Origin: Bin34 sp965219935
GTDB taxonomy: Bacteria; Chloroflexota; Anaerolineae; Caldilineales; Caldilineaceae
Assembly (NCBI GenBank): GCA_965219935.1
Contig: CBDCOU010000003.1
Location: forward strand, 1,116,001-1,180,000
Length of the DNA: 64,000 bases
Direction: 5' to 3'
The notes below the pieces were generated by a model that was not told the DNA's origin, did no database searches, and worked only from the letters and a program-made list of their open reading frames with translations. Below are positions 9,069 through 17,291 of this stretch, in pieces. The first letter of the stretch is position 1. Each line of letters begins with the position of its first letter. Both the position numbers and the translations under genes were made by a program.

Positions 9069-10172
9069 ATGGGATTCATCGGGCGGATACCCATCCGCAA
9101 CATCTGGCTTCTGATGTTCTATGCATCCGACCTGTATAGGCATCTCGGAGACCAAAACAGCGCTGTCGAAGAGAGTCCGGATCCCCTCGCCGACCTTGTT
9201 GCGGAAATCCTGGCACACCGCGTCGAACAGCGACTCCGCCGGCAACTGAGCACGGGGTTCCAACCCCGGGATGCAAACCTGAGACGGGTCAAGGGCCGCA
9301 TTGACCTGCTCCGCACCACCCGGCACCGATTGCTGGACCAAGGGCTGGTTGCTTGCCGGTTCGACGAACTGTCGCTGGACACCCCGGCAAACCGCATCGT
9401 GTTGGCTGCCTTGGAAACGGTGGCGAACACTGTCCAGAATCAGGACCTCGGCTCACGATGCGGTTCCCTGGCTTTGCGGCTGCGCCGGGCGGGGGTATCC
9501 GGCAAGAGGCCAACCAGGCGGCAGATTGCTTCGGTTGCCGACAGCCGTCTCCTAAGGGACGATGCAGCGATGATGGCCGCGGCTCGGTTGGCCCTCGATC
9601 TGGCCTTGCCGACGGAACAGGAAGGAATACACTCGCTGCCGGTGGCCGAACGGGAAGAACACTGGGCGCGGCGATTATTTGAACGCGCAGTGGCAGGTTT
9701 CTATGACGTGGTTGCGGGGCCGTATGGCTGGAAAGTGTCGGCAGGTACGTGGCTCAAATGGAATGAACGGGATCCTTCACCCGGGTTTGAAGCCATCCTA
9801 CCGTCCATGAAAACCGACATCGTCCTCGATCACGAGGATCGCGGTCACCGGATCGTAATCGACACCAAGTTCACCGAGATTGTCCAAGCTGGCCAGTACA
9901 GGGAGTCGAGCCTCAAGAGTGGTTACATCTACCAGATGTATGCGTACCTCCGGTCCCAGGAAGGTGTCGGGGATGGGCTGGCCGACAGTGCGTCCGGCCT
10001 ACTCTTGCACCCGACGATTGGTTCCGACATGGACGCAAGCGCTGAGTTCCAAGGTCACACAATTAGATTCGCGACCGTCGATCTCACGGCCTCGGCATTG
10101 GACATCCGCAACCGCCTGTTGCAAGTCATCCAAGTTCCTTTCACTGCAACCACCCCGGACATGGTTCGATAA
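9069..10172 (+). CDS. mcrC: McrC nuclease subunit of the McrBC restriction system
   Basis: This 367-residue protein is the nuclease partner of McrB. IPIRNIWLLMFYAS at the N-terminus and TPANRIVLAAL near 105-115 are typical of McrC. The PD-(D/E)xK catalytic core is visible as D250 in MKTDIVL and D265-T-K267 in IDTKFTE, so the active site looks intact. Start: an ATG at 9069 directly follows a TTG at 9066, and I prefer the ATG. With McrB it should cut DNA carrying modified cytosines, giving defence against modified phage or foreign methylated DNA. The pair follows a Uma2 gene, but no other defence gene is seen nearby. Confidence 0.9.
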   Translation: MGFIGRIPIRNIWLLMFYASDLYRHLGDQNSAVEESPDPLADLVAEILAHRVEQRLRRQLSTGFQPRDANLRRVKGRIDLLRTTRHRLLDQGLVACRFDELSLDTPANRIVLAALETVANTVQNQDLGSRCGSLALRLRRAGVSGKRPTRRQIASVADSRLLRDDAAMMAAARLALDLALPTEQEGIHSLPVAEREEHWARRLFERAVAGFYDVVAGPYGWKVSAGTWLKWNERDPSPGFEAILPSMKTDIVLDHEDRGHRIVIDTKFTEIVQAGQYRESSLKSGYIYQMYAYLRSQEGVGDGLADSASGLLLHPTIGSDMDASAEFQGHTIRFATVDLTASALDIRNRLLQVIQVPFTATTPDMVR

Positions 10173-10277
10173 GTCCCAAAAACCGACGACGGGTTGGTGA
10201 AATCGATCGCAGGAAGTCCGGACTATCTGGCAAGCAGTCGACTCCGATTCACCTTTCCTCTCAGCCACATCCTCTCC

Positions 10278-11435
10278 ATGAAGATTCGTCAAGTCAAGCT
10301 GCATCCGGTCGCCACAAGACGCCGTTCAGGCATTCGCAACCGGCATGTCATAGTCCGCATCGACACGGACAATGACTGGACCGGCTGGGGCGAGATGAGC
10401 GATCTCAGCCACCTTCCCGCCTGGCACTTCCACATCGGGAGCTTGGAACAGACTCTTACAGATGCATTGGCCGGCCAGGATCCCCGAAATCTGGCCCGGC
10501 TGGAGGGTTTGCTGCTGGATCTGTTCCCGGTGGAAACATACCTCTACAGCAGATCGGCATCGATACGCCAAGGAGTGGACATCGCGCTACACGACCTGGT
10601 CGCCAAAACCAACAGTCAGCCCGTCCATCACCTGTTGGGCGGTCGGATACGCGACGCGATGGACGTGTGCTTGCCCATTTTTCGAATGCAGACCACAGAA
10701 CAGGTGCAGGACCGTCTCAAGGACGTGGCTTGGGCCTACGATTTGGGGTTCAGGCTTGTGCGAATTTACGTGGGAGCCTGCCCGGAAGCCGACCACATGC
10801 TGTTGAAGGCGATGGCCGAAACCTACGGGAACGAAATGCGGGTCAAGTCCTGGGACTTCTCGGGCGGTCTCCATTGGAAGGCCGCCTTGGCCGCGTCCGA
10901 GACACTCGGCGAATATGGAACCTGCCAACTGATCGAGAGCCCCGCCCCGGCCCTGGACCTGGACGGACTGCGAGAGTTCAGGAACCGATCCCGATTACCC
11001 GTATCGGAGCACGTTCTGTCGCAGCACCACGCGTGGCAGCTACTCCATAGGGGTTGCGTGGATATTCTGAACGTATCCCCCTTTGTCCTCGGTGGCCTGC
11101 GGCCCTGCCAACGCGTTATGGCGCTGGCAGAGAGTGCCCATGCCGGCGTTCTACTGGGCACCACCCAGGAACTGGCCGTCGGTACCGCAGCGATTGCCCA
11201 TCTCACTGCGTCGGCACAGGCAGTCAACTGGCCGGGAGACTGCACAGGCCCGTTGCTGTACGAGGATGACGTTGTGGAGATAGGGGTGACTTACCAAGGC
11301 GGAGCACTCGTCGTTCCTGCCGGTCCGGGACTTGGCGTCACCGTCTCGGAATCCCGATTGGAGGCGCTTGCCACACCTCTTGAACCGGAACCTGCATCAA
11401 ACCTAACCGCGTTGCGGGATAGGACTGCGGCCTGA
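10278..11435 (+). CDS. Enolase-superfamily protein with an atypical active site
   Basis: This 385-residue protein has the MR/MLE layout. The capping domain includes GVDIALHDLVAK and GGRIRDAMDV, and a barrel follows. The barrel residues depart from the standard pattern: the lysine strand reads LVRIYVG instead of KxK/KxR, the first metal-ligand strand reads RVKSWDFSGG, the second IESPAP and the third PVSEHV. Catalysis may therefore be altered, or the protein may bind a different substrate class. The ATG at 10278 is chosen because homologous proteins begin MKI and the upstream in-frame residues look like non-coding sequence. It is 105 bases downstream of mcrC and convergent with the next enolase-family gene. 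Confidence 0.8.
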   Translation: MKIRQVKLHPVATRRRSGIRNRHVIVRIDTDNDWTGWGEMSDLSHLPAWHFHIGSLEQTLTDALAGQDPRNLARLEGLLLDLFPVETYLYSRSASIRQGVDIALHDLVAKTNSQPVHHLLGGRIRDAMDVCLPIFRMQTTEQVQDRLKDVAWAYDLGFRLVRIYVGACPEADHMLLKAMAETYGNEMRVKSWDFSGGLHWKAALAASETLGEYGTCQLIESPAPALDLDGLREFRNRSRLPVSEHVLSQHHAWQLLHRGCVDILNVSPFVLGGLRPCQRVMALAESAHAGVLLGTTQELAVGTAAIAHLTASAQAVNWPGDCTGPLLYEDDVVEIGVTYQGGALVVPAGPGLGVTVSESRLEALATPLEPEPASNLTALRDRTAA

Positions 11436-11456
11436 TTCCGGTTCTTGCGGCCAAAC

Positions 11457-12599
11457 CTATTGGTACGCCAAGGAACCGTCCGGTTTCCACAATTGCCTGC
11501 GCCGCCAGGACACGAAGGGAGCGTCCTCCAGCACCGCCGGATTCAGGGAAACTCCCAGCCCCGGTTTCTCGAGCACAATTAGATGACCATCCCGGAGCGG
11601 GATCGGCTCTTCCAGAATCTGATGCCGAATGCCCTCATCGTCCGGGTGGTACTCCAGAACCTCGAAGTTCTGCGTACTCAGTGCAAAGTGGGCGTTGACC
11701 GCATTGGCTACCGGTCCGCAAGGATTGTGCGGCAGGACTGAAACGTAGTGGGCCTCTGCCATCGCAGCGATCTTCTTCATTTCCCACAAACCACCCGTGA
11801 CACAGATGTCGGGTTGGATGAAGTCAACTGCGTTCTGGTTCAACAGGGGACGAAATTGATGCCGGGTGTAGAGCATCTCGCCGGTTGCCAACGGAACCCG
11901 CACCTGCCGCCTGAGCACCCCCAGTGCCTCCACGTTTTCCGGTCTGAGCGGCTCTTCCACAAACATCGGGTTCATTGGCGCCACCACCTCGCAGAGTTGG
12001 GCTGCCCTGCCAATCTCCAGGATGCGCGCGTGGGGATCCAGCCCAATGTCGATATCGGGGCCGACCGCGTCCCGCACGGCGTTCACCCGGGCCTCAGTCT
12101 CGCGGAGTACCTGGTTCCATGGCTTCAGATGAAAGTCGTTGGGCAGCGGTCCCATCTTGAGGGCCGTGTACCCGTAGGTTTCGATCAGCTGTCGGGCGTG
12201 ATCCGCCAACTCGGCGGGCGAATCTCCGCCAACCGACTGATAGACACGCACCTTGTCCCTGCATTTGCCTCCGACCAGCCGGTACACCGGCAACCCGGCC
12301 GCCTTGCCCGCGATGTCCCACAACGCGTGCTCGATTCCGCTGATGGCGGCATTCAACACCATGCCGCCCGGGAAACGCGACCCGGCGTACATCAGGTGCC
12401 ACAGCTTCTCCACATCCCGGGGGTCCCTGCCCACCAGCCATTCCCTGAAGTCGTCAATCACCTTGACGGTACCCAGGTCGGGGCCGGCCGAATACGCCTC
12501 GCCCAGACCCGTGATGCCCTCGTCGGTGTGGACCTGGACGAAGGGAATGTTGCGGTGACCCATGTTGACCACATGGGCACTGATATCGGTTATCTTCAT
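11457..12599 (-). CDS. Galactonate-dehydratase-like enolase-superfamily enzyme
   Basis: This 380-residue protein is a probable acid-sugar dehydratase. It has the capping motif EHALWDIAGKAAGLPVYRL and GGKCRDKV. In the barrel TALKMGP supplies a basic residue, GLDPHAR a metal ligand, FVEEPLRPEN the second and LATGEML the third. PHNPCGPV near residue 305 is typical of D-galactonate dehydratase and relatives. The start is the ATG at 12599; the codons upstream do not resemble the family. It is divergent from the sulfatase gene at 12741, so both could share a control region of about 140 bases. The sugar acid is not identifiable from sequence. Confidence 0.88.
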   Translation of the reverse strand: MKITDISAHVVNMGHRNIPFVQVHTDEGITGLGEAYSAGPDLGTVKVIDDFREWLVGRDPRDVEKLWHLMYAGSRFPGGMVLNAAISGIEHALWDIAGKAAGLPVYRLVGGKCRDKVRVYQSVGGDSPAELADHARQLIETYGYTALKMGPLPNDFHLKPWNQVLRETEARVNAVRDAVGPDIDIGLDPHARILEIGRAAQLCEVVAPMNPMFVEEPLRPENVEALGVLRRQVRVPLATGEMLYTRHQFRPLLNQNAVDFIQPDICVTGGLWEMKKIAAMAEAHYVSVLPHNPCGPVANAVNAHFALSTQNFEVLEYHPDDEGIRHQILEEPIPLRDGHLIVLEKPGLGVSLNPAVLEDAPFVSWRRRQLWKPDGSLAYQ

Positions 12600-12740
12600 G
12601 GGTGCTTGCCTTGTGCAGGGATGCATGTTGGAATCAAGTATGCCGCGCGGCCAAGTGCATGCCGCATCGGCAACCCGACTGCCTTTCACCACCAAACCTT
12701 CTCATAACGCCAGATCTGCCGCCACAACCGGAAACTTCCC

Positions 12741-14234
12741 ATGTCAGACCCAACCTCCCGCCCCAACCTGCTGTACATCCACTCGGATCAACATGCCCAG
12801 CGCGTCCTGGACTGCTACGGCGACCCGTTGCTTGGAGAGACCAATCTAGGACGGCTGGCTGCAGGAGGTACGGTTTTCGACAACGTCTACTGCGATTCGC
12901 CCATCTGCGTGCCGTCGCGCATGTCGATGCTTACGGGGCTGCGGCCTCACGAAACCGGGGTCTGGACCAACGAACAGCAACTCGACCCCGCCTTCCCCAC
13001 ACTCGCCCACTCCCTCGGCGCGGCCGGCTATCTGCCGGTCCTGATCGGACGCATGCACGCCAACGGACCCGATCAACTGCACGGGTACACCAAGCGGCTG
13101 GTGGGTGACCACGGACCCAATCAGATCGGGGGTCCGGCAGTGGACCGCGGCGGTCTGGAAGGTACTGCCGGTCCCCATCGCATCAGCCTCATCAAGTCGG
13201 GGGCTGGCCAAAGCGCCTACCAAGTGCACGATGAGGACGTCTACAGGGAGGCCAAGTCCTTTCTGATCGATGCCTGCCGCGAACTCCAAACCGGACGCAG
13301 GCAGATCCCGTTCAATCTGTCCCTTGGGTTCATGCTGCCCCATCCGCCCTATGTCGCTCTCCGGGAGGATTTCGACCGGTTCGCGGATGCCATGACGCTC
13401 CCCGAGAAGCAGGTGCCGATGGAGGATGTTCGGCACCCGTTCCTGCGGTGGTGGCGCACCGATACGGAGATTCAGGAGGTGCCCGACGAGGAAGTGCTGC
13501 GCGCGCGGGCCGCCTATTGGGGTTTGGTATGGCGCATGGACCAGTGGATTGGAGACCTGATTCAGGTCCTCAAGGATCACGACCAGTTCGACAACACCCT
13601 CATCATCTACACCTCGGACCATGGCGACATGCTGGGTGAGCACAGTCTGTGGTGGAAGCATGTCTTCTACGAGGAATCGGTCAAGGTTCCGCTCATCATG
13701 TCGTGGCCCGGCCGCATTCCGGCCGACCGGCGGTGCGAACGCGTCATGAGCGGCATCGACGTGACCGCAACGCTTCTGGACCTCATGGGCGCACCACCAT
13801 TGCCCGAAAGCAGCGGACGATCCGTCCTGCCCGAGTTGCTCAATCCCGGATCCGCGAACTGGCAGGATCTGGCGTTCTCCGAGTACAGTTCACGTCTGTT
13901 CGGCCCGGACGAAGGCTGCTATCAGCGGATGATTCGGGACGGCGACTTCAAGTTGATCTACCACGCCGGCATGCCCAGTCAGCTGTTCAACCTGGCGGAT
14001 GACCCCGACGAACTCATTGACTTGGGCCAGGACTCCGGCTACACAACCGTGCGTCAACAACTGGAAGAGGCCGTGCTGGACGGCTGGGACCCCGCCGCGA
14101 TTTCGGACGCGCTCGACCGTGCCGACAGTGCCAACAGCATCTTCGAGAAATGGGGGCGCAACACAAAGGTGACGGACAGCATCCGCTGGCAGTTGGACCC
14201 GTCCATGAACTGGCTGGAAGCCGACCGCACCTAA
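12741..14234 (+). CDS. Type I sulfatase (formylglycine-dependent)
   Basis: This 497-residue protein is an alkaline-phosphatase-fold sulfatase. PNLLYIHSDQH at the N-terminus gives the metal-binding Asp cluster. CVPSR at about residues 55-59 is the C-x-P-x-R motif whose Cys is converted to formylglycine. Further support comes from TGLRPHETGVW, a later metal site in YTSDHGDMLGEH, and WWKHVFYEESVKVPL. No signal peptide is evident, so it may act in the cytoplasm on imported sulfated sugars. It appears to start a plus-strand unit with an enolase-superfamily gene 63 bases downstream, then RraA-like and SDR genes. Sulfatase plus sugar-acid enzymes suggests use of sulfated polysaccharide fragments (inference). 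No sulfatase-maturation enzyme is in the window. Confidence 0.92.
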   Translation: MSDPTSRPNLLYIHSDQHAQRVLDCYGDPLLGETNLGRLAAGGTVFDNVYCDSPICVPSRMSMLTGLRPHETGVWTNEQQLDPAFPTLAHSLGAAGYLPVLIGRMHANGPDQLHGYTKRLVGDHGPNQIGGPAVDRGGLEGTAGPHRISLIKSGAGQSAYQVHDEDVYREAKSFLIDACRELQTGRRQIPFNLSLGFMLPHPPYVALREDFDRFADAMTLPEKQVPMEDVRHPFLRWWRTDTEIQEVPDEEVLRARAAYWGLVWRMDQWIGDLIQVLKDHDQFDNTLIIYTSDHGDMLGEHSLWWKHVFYEESVKVPLIMSWPGRIPADRRCERVMSGIDVTATLLDLMGAPPLPESSGRSVLPELLNPGSANWQDLAFSEYSSRLFGPDEGCYQRMIRDGDFKLIYHAGMPSQLFNLADDPDELIDLGQDSGYTTVRQQLEEAVLDGWDPAAISDALDRADSANSIFEKWGRNTKVTDSIRWQLDPSMNWLEADRT

Positions 14235-14297
14235 ACCGACACCCTGCTCGGCGCGACATGCCGTAGCAGTGACTGATTCCCGCACTGGACCGTTCCC

Positions 14298-15455
14298 ATG
14301 AAAATCACGAAGCTGGAAACCATTTGCCTTTCTCGGATGCACGCCCCGCACGAGCAGTGGATCACCGCCCAGTACCGCACCGTGAAGGCGGACTGCACCA
14401 TCGTGGTGGTGCATACCGACACCGGCATCAAAGGTATTGGGGAAGCATCCAGCTACGGCTGGCCCCTGAACATCCGGGACTGGGTGGACTTCCTGGCACC
14501 CACGCTGATTGGTGCCGATCCCGAGGATCCCGCAATTGCCCCGCCACCGGTCGGCAACAACCGGGGCCACGACGGGGCGGCGGCAGGGATTGACTGCGCC
14601 CTATGGGACATCCGCGGTCAGGCTGCCAACAAACCCGTCAACGAACTCATTACGGGCCAACCTGTGGAGTCGGTGCAGTTGTATGCCTCCAGCGGCTGCC
14701 GGTACGACTGGCGCTACAACCCGGATCAACTGTTCCAGGAAGCGGAGGATTACATCGAACGCGGTTTCGGAGTCATGAAGTTCCGCATCGGCACGGACTG
14801 GAGTTGGGACGGCATTACGGTCGAGCGTTTCCTCGACCATGTTCGGGAACTGGTCCGCGTCGTCGATGGTCGGATGAAGCTGGCCCTGGACGGCAACTGC
14901 CGCCTCACACCTGAGGAATCCCTGCCCATCGCCCGGGAACTGGACCGATTGGGATTCGCCTGGTTTGAAGAGCCCATGCCCTGGTCGGATGTCGACTCCT
15001 ACGCGGAGCTCAATCGCGCGGTGGAACTTCCCATCACCGGTGGCGAGTCGTTTGCGACCCTGGCACAGATGCGACGCTACTTGGATGCCGGCGCCTACGA
15101 CGTAGTGCAACCCGATGCCGGGTTCAGCGGTATCACGGAGTTGCTGCGCATCGGCAAGGTCGCGGAAGAACGCGGGGTCAAGCTATACCCACACAGTTGG
15201 CACAACGGCCTCATGGGTTTGGCCAACGGGCATGTCGTCGCCTCGTTGCCCCACAGCGACTATCTGGAACTGTGCATGATCCAAGGGCCGTTGCAGTGGG
15301 CCTTCGCAGCCGAACCCCCTGAAATCAAGGGGGGAAGGCTGTACTTCCCGAACAAGGGCGGATTCGGAGTCGAATTGGCCGAGGGCCTCGAACAACGATA
15401 CCCGTACCTTGAAGGCATCTATAGCCTGAACGTTGAACGAGACCTGATCCTATAG
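14298..15455 (+). CDS. Mandelate-racemase-subgroup enolase-superfamily enzyme
   Basis: This 385-residue protein shows a complete MR-type barrel: VMKFRIG at about 155-161 (K-x-R), LDGNCRL as first metal ligand, FEEPMPW as second, TGGESF as third, VVQPDAGFSG with the catalytic-dyad Asp, and PHSWHNG carrying the His. This pattern predicts proton abstraction next to a carboxylate, meaning acid-sugar dehydration or racemisation. The capping domain has DCALWDIRGQAANKPV. It follows the sulfatase by 63 bases and precedes the RraA-like gene by about 200 bases, in which a perfect palindrome lies. Confidence 0.9.
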   Translation: MKITKLETICLSRMHAPHEQWITAQYRTVKADCTIVVVHTDTGIKGIGEASSYGWPLNIRDWVDFLAPTLIGADPEDPAIAPPPVGNNRGHDGAAAGIDCALWDIRGQAANKPVNELITGQPVESVQLYASSGCRYDWRYNPDQLFQEAEDYIERGFGVMKFRIGTDWSWDGITVERFLDHVRELVRVVDGRMKLALDGNCRLTPEESLPIARELDRLGFAWFEEPMPWSDVDSYAELNRAVELPITGGESFATLAQMRRYLDAGAYDVVQPDAGFSGITELLRIGKVAEERGVKLYPHSWHNGLMGLANGHVVASLPHSDYLELCMIQGPLQWAFAAEPPEIKGGRLYFPNKGGFGVELAEGLEQRYPYLEGIYSLNVERDLIL

Positions 15456-15588
15456 TTTCGGGAACTTCCGCGTCGAAAGCCAACCAAAAGCCTTCCTGCG
15501 GAAACCAATGCCGGCTTGCCCTCAGGCACACCACACCCTACCTAATTATGTAAAGTTATTGCTGTTGCTTGGAATTGCTCAAGCTGCG

Positions 15589-15611
15589 TTGCCGGTCTGG
15601 CAGACCGGCAA
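15589..15611. promoter_or_regulatory. Perfect palindrome, operator-like
   Basis: A 10-base arm TTGCCGGTCT at 15589-15598 is followed by GGC and then by its exact reverse complement at 15602-15611. It lies 44 bases before the RraA-like start and just after the AT-rich stretch at 15543-15560, where a promoter could sit. A dimeric repressor site is the simplest reading; a short RNA hairpin with a three-base loop is the alternative. Confidence 0.5.
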
Positions 15612-15655
15612 ACCGTTTCCCATTCATCCACATCCAGCACACGGATCTCCCTGCC

Positions 15656-16453
15656 ATGCCCCGACCTCAAATTACCGCTCCCCTGCCGGAACTTCCCCAG
15701 CCCGACAATCTGGAACTGCCCGTTGACGGCGGGCCGGTGACCAGACCCGAGCCGGAACTGATTGAACAACTCAACAGCGTGTCCAGTGCCACGGCGAGTG
15801 CCAACCTGCACAAACTGGGCCTGAAGAACAGTTGGATTCAGGGGCCTGTAGCCCGTCAGCGAGGCAGGAAGATCGTAGGCCCGGCCGTGACGCTCGCCTT
15901 CATGCCGCAACGGGAAGACTTGCTGGCAGGACCCGGCCAGGAACAGACGGAGAAACGGAGTGCCTTGTGGTCGGTGTTCGAATCTGTCCAACCGGGCGAT
16001 GTGCTGTGCATACAGGCCTATGGAGATCCCTACACCGGCTGCGTAGGCGAGATGTTGTCCACATTTTTCAAGGGACGCGGCGGTGCCGGCATGGTCGTGG
16101 ACGGCAGCATTCGCGACTGGACGGAAATCCAGCATATCGATCTCCCGTTGTGGACCCGCGGGGTCACCCCCAACTACGCCTCGCAGTCCAGACTCTTCCC
16201 GTGGGCCTTCAACGTGCCGGTGGCCTTGAGCAGGGTCACGGTGATTCCGGGCGACGCCATCATCGCCGACGACGACGGAGCCGTGATGGTTCCGCGGGCC
16301 ATGATCCCGTTGGTCCTGGAACATTCCCTCGAGCATGAGGAGTGGGAGGAGTTCAGCCGCCTCAAACTGCAGGAAGGAGGCGATCTGAGACGCTACTATC
16401 CACTCTCGGACGAAGGCTGGGAAGAATACGAACAGTGGAAGGCGGCCCAATAG
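15656..16453 (+). CDS. RraA-like aldolase/decarboxylase (HMG/CHA aldolase family)
   Basis: This 265-residue protein has the RraA/dimethylmenaquinone-methyltransferase-like fold. SSATASANLHKLG is in the N-terminal part, GDVLCIQAYGDPYTGCVGEMLS forms the loop before the active site, and GMVVDGSIRDW carries the Arg-Asp pair used by divalent-metal-dependent aldolases of this family. GDAIIADDDGAVMVP is also typical. These enzymes cleave or decarboxylate 2-keto acids such as 4-hydroxy-4-methyl-2-oxoglutarate or oxaloacetate; RNase E regulation is less likely here. The ATG at 15656 is chosen because the upstream frame crosses the palindrome and has no family resemblance. A C-terminal extension rich in Glu and Tyr exceeds the usual length. 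The SDR gene follows by 40 bases. Confidence 0.87.
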   Translation: MPRPQITAPLPELPQPDNLELPVDGGPVTRPEPELIEQLNSVSSATASANLHKLGLKNSWIQGPVARQRGRKIVGPAVTLAFMPQREDLLAGPGQEQTEKRSALWSVFESVQPGDVLCIQAYGDPYTGCVGEMLSTFFKGRGGAGMVVDGSIRDWTEIQHIDLPLWTRGVTPNYASQSRLFPWAFNVPVALSRVTVIPGDAIIADDDGAVMVPRAMIPLVLEHSLEHEEWEEFSRLKLQEGGDLRRYYPLSDEGWEEYEQWKAAQ

Positions 16454-16493
16454 GGAAAATCCATCCCAACTCCCAAGCAAAGGAAAAACCACC

Positions 16494-17273
16494 ATGGATT
16501 TGAAGAACTGCGTTGCCCTCGTCACCGGCGCCGGATCGGGAATTGGCAAAGGCGCGGCCATGCGGCTGGCGCGTGAAGGCGCCAAGGTGGGGGTGCTGAG
16601 CCGAACCGATGTCCAAATCCTGGACGTGGTCCAGGAAATCAGGGACGGCGGCGGCGAGGCCATGCCGTTGATCGCCGACGTGTCGAAGTCGGACCAGCTC
16701 CAAAGTGCCATCACCGAACTGGCCGAAGCCTACGGCGGCATCCAGGTGGTGGTGGCGAACGCCGGGGTCAACGGCCTCTGGGCACCCATCGAGCAGATCT
16801 CCGAGGACGACTGGGACTACACGATGGACATCAACCTGAAGGGCACGTTCATGACCATCAAGTACGCCCTGCCCTGGCTCAGACAGTCCGGCGGGGCGAT
16901 TGCCGTCGTCGCTTCGGTCAACGGCACGCGCATCTTCAGCAACACGGGAGCCACGGCCTACGCGTGCTCCAAGGGCGGGCAGGTCATCATGACCAAGATG
17001 CTCGCTCCCGAACTGGCCCACGACAATGTGCGCATCAACGTGATTTGCCCGGGGTCCATCCGCACCGAAATCAGCGACAACACGGTGATCAGCAATCAGG
17101 ACATCGTGTGGCCCGTAACGTTCGAAAAGGGCCAGATCCCCTTGACCAGGGATCGGCCGGGAACGATTGAGCAGTGCGCCGACCTGATCCACTTCCTGGT
17201 ATCGGACGCGTCCGCCCACATCACGGGCACGGAACTGTGGATCGACGGAGCCCAATCCCTGATCAAGGGATAA
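16494..17273 (+). CDS. Short-chain dehydrogenase/reductase (SDR)
   Basis: This 259-residue classical SDR has the cofactor motif TGAGSGIGKGAA near residues 11-22, NAGVNG near 88, a catalytic Ser region VVASVNG and the Y-x-x-x-K motif YACSKGG. NVICPGSIRTEI follows, and ITGTELWIDGA is the usual C-terminal element. It should oxidise or reduce a hydroxyl or keto group with NAD(P). It lies 40 bases after the RraA-like gene and ends 18 bases from a convergent enolase-family gene, closing the sulfatase/dehydratase/aldolase unit. An AAAGGAAAAACC ribosome binding site precedes the ATG. Confidence 0.9.
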   Translation: MDLKNCVALVTGAGSGIGKGAAMRLAREGAKVGVLSRTDVQILDVVQEIRDGGGEAMPLIADVSKSDQLQSAITELAEAYGGIQVVVANAGVNGLWAPIEQISEDDWDYTMDINLKGTFMTIKYALPWLRQSGGAIAVVASVNGTRIFSNTGATAYACSKGGQVIMTKMLAPELAHDNVRINVICPGSIRTEISDNTVISNQDIVWPVTFEKGQIPLTRDRPGTIEQCADLIHFLVSDASAHITGTELWIDGAQSLIKG

Positions 17274-17291
17274 AGCACCCCGGGCTGCAGT

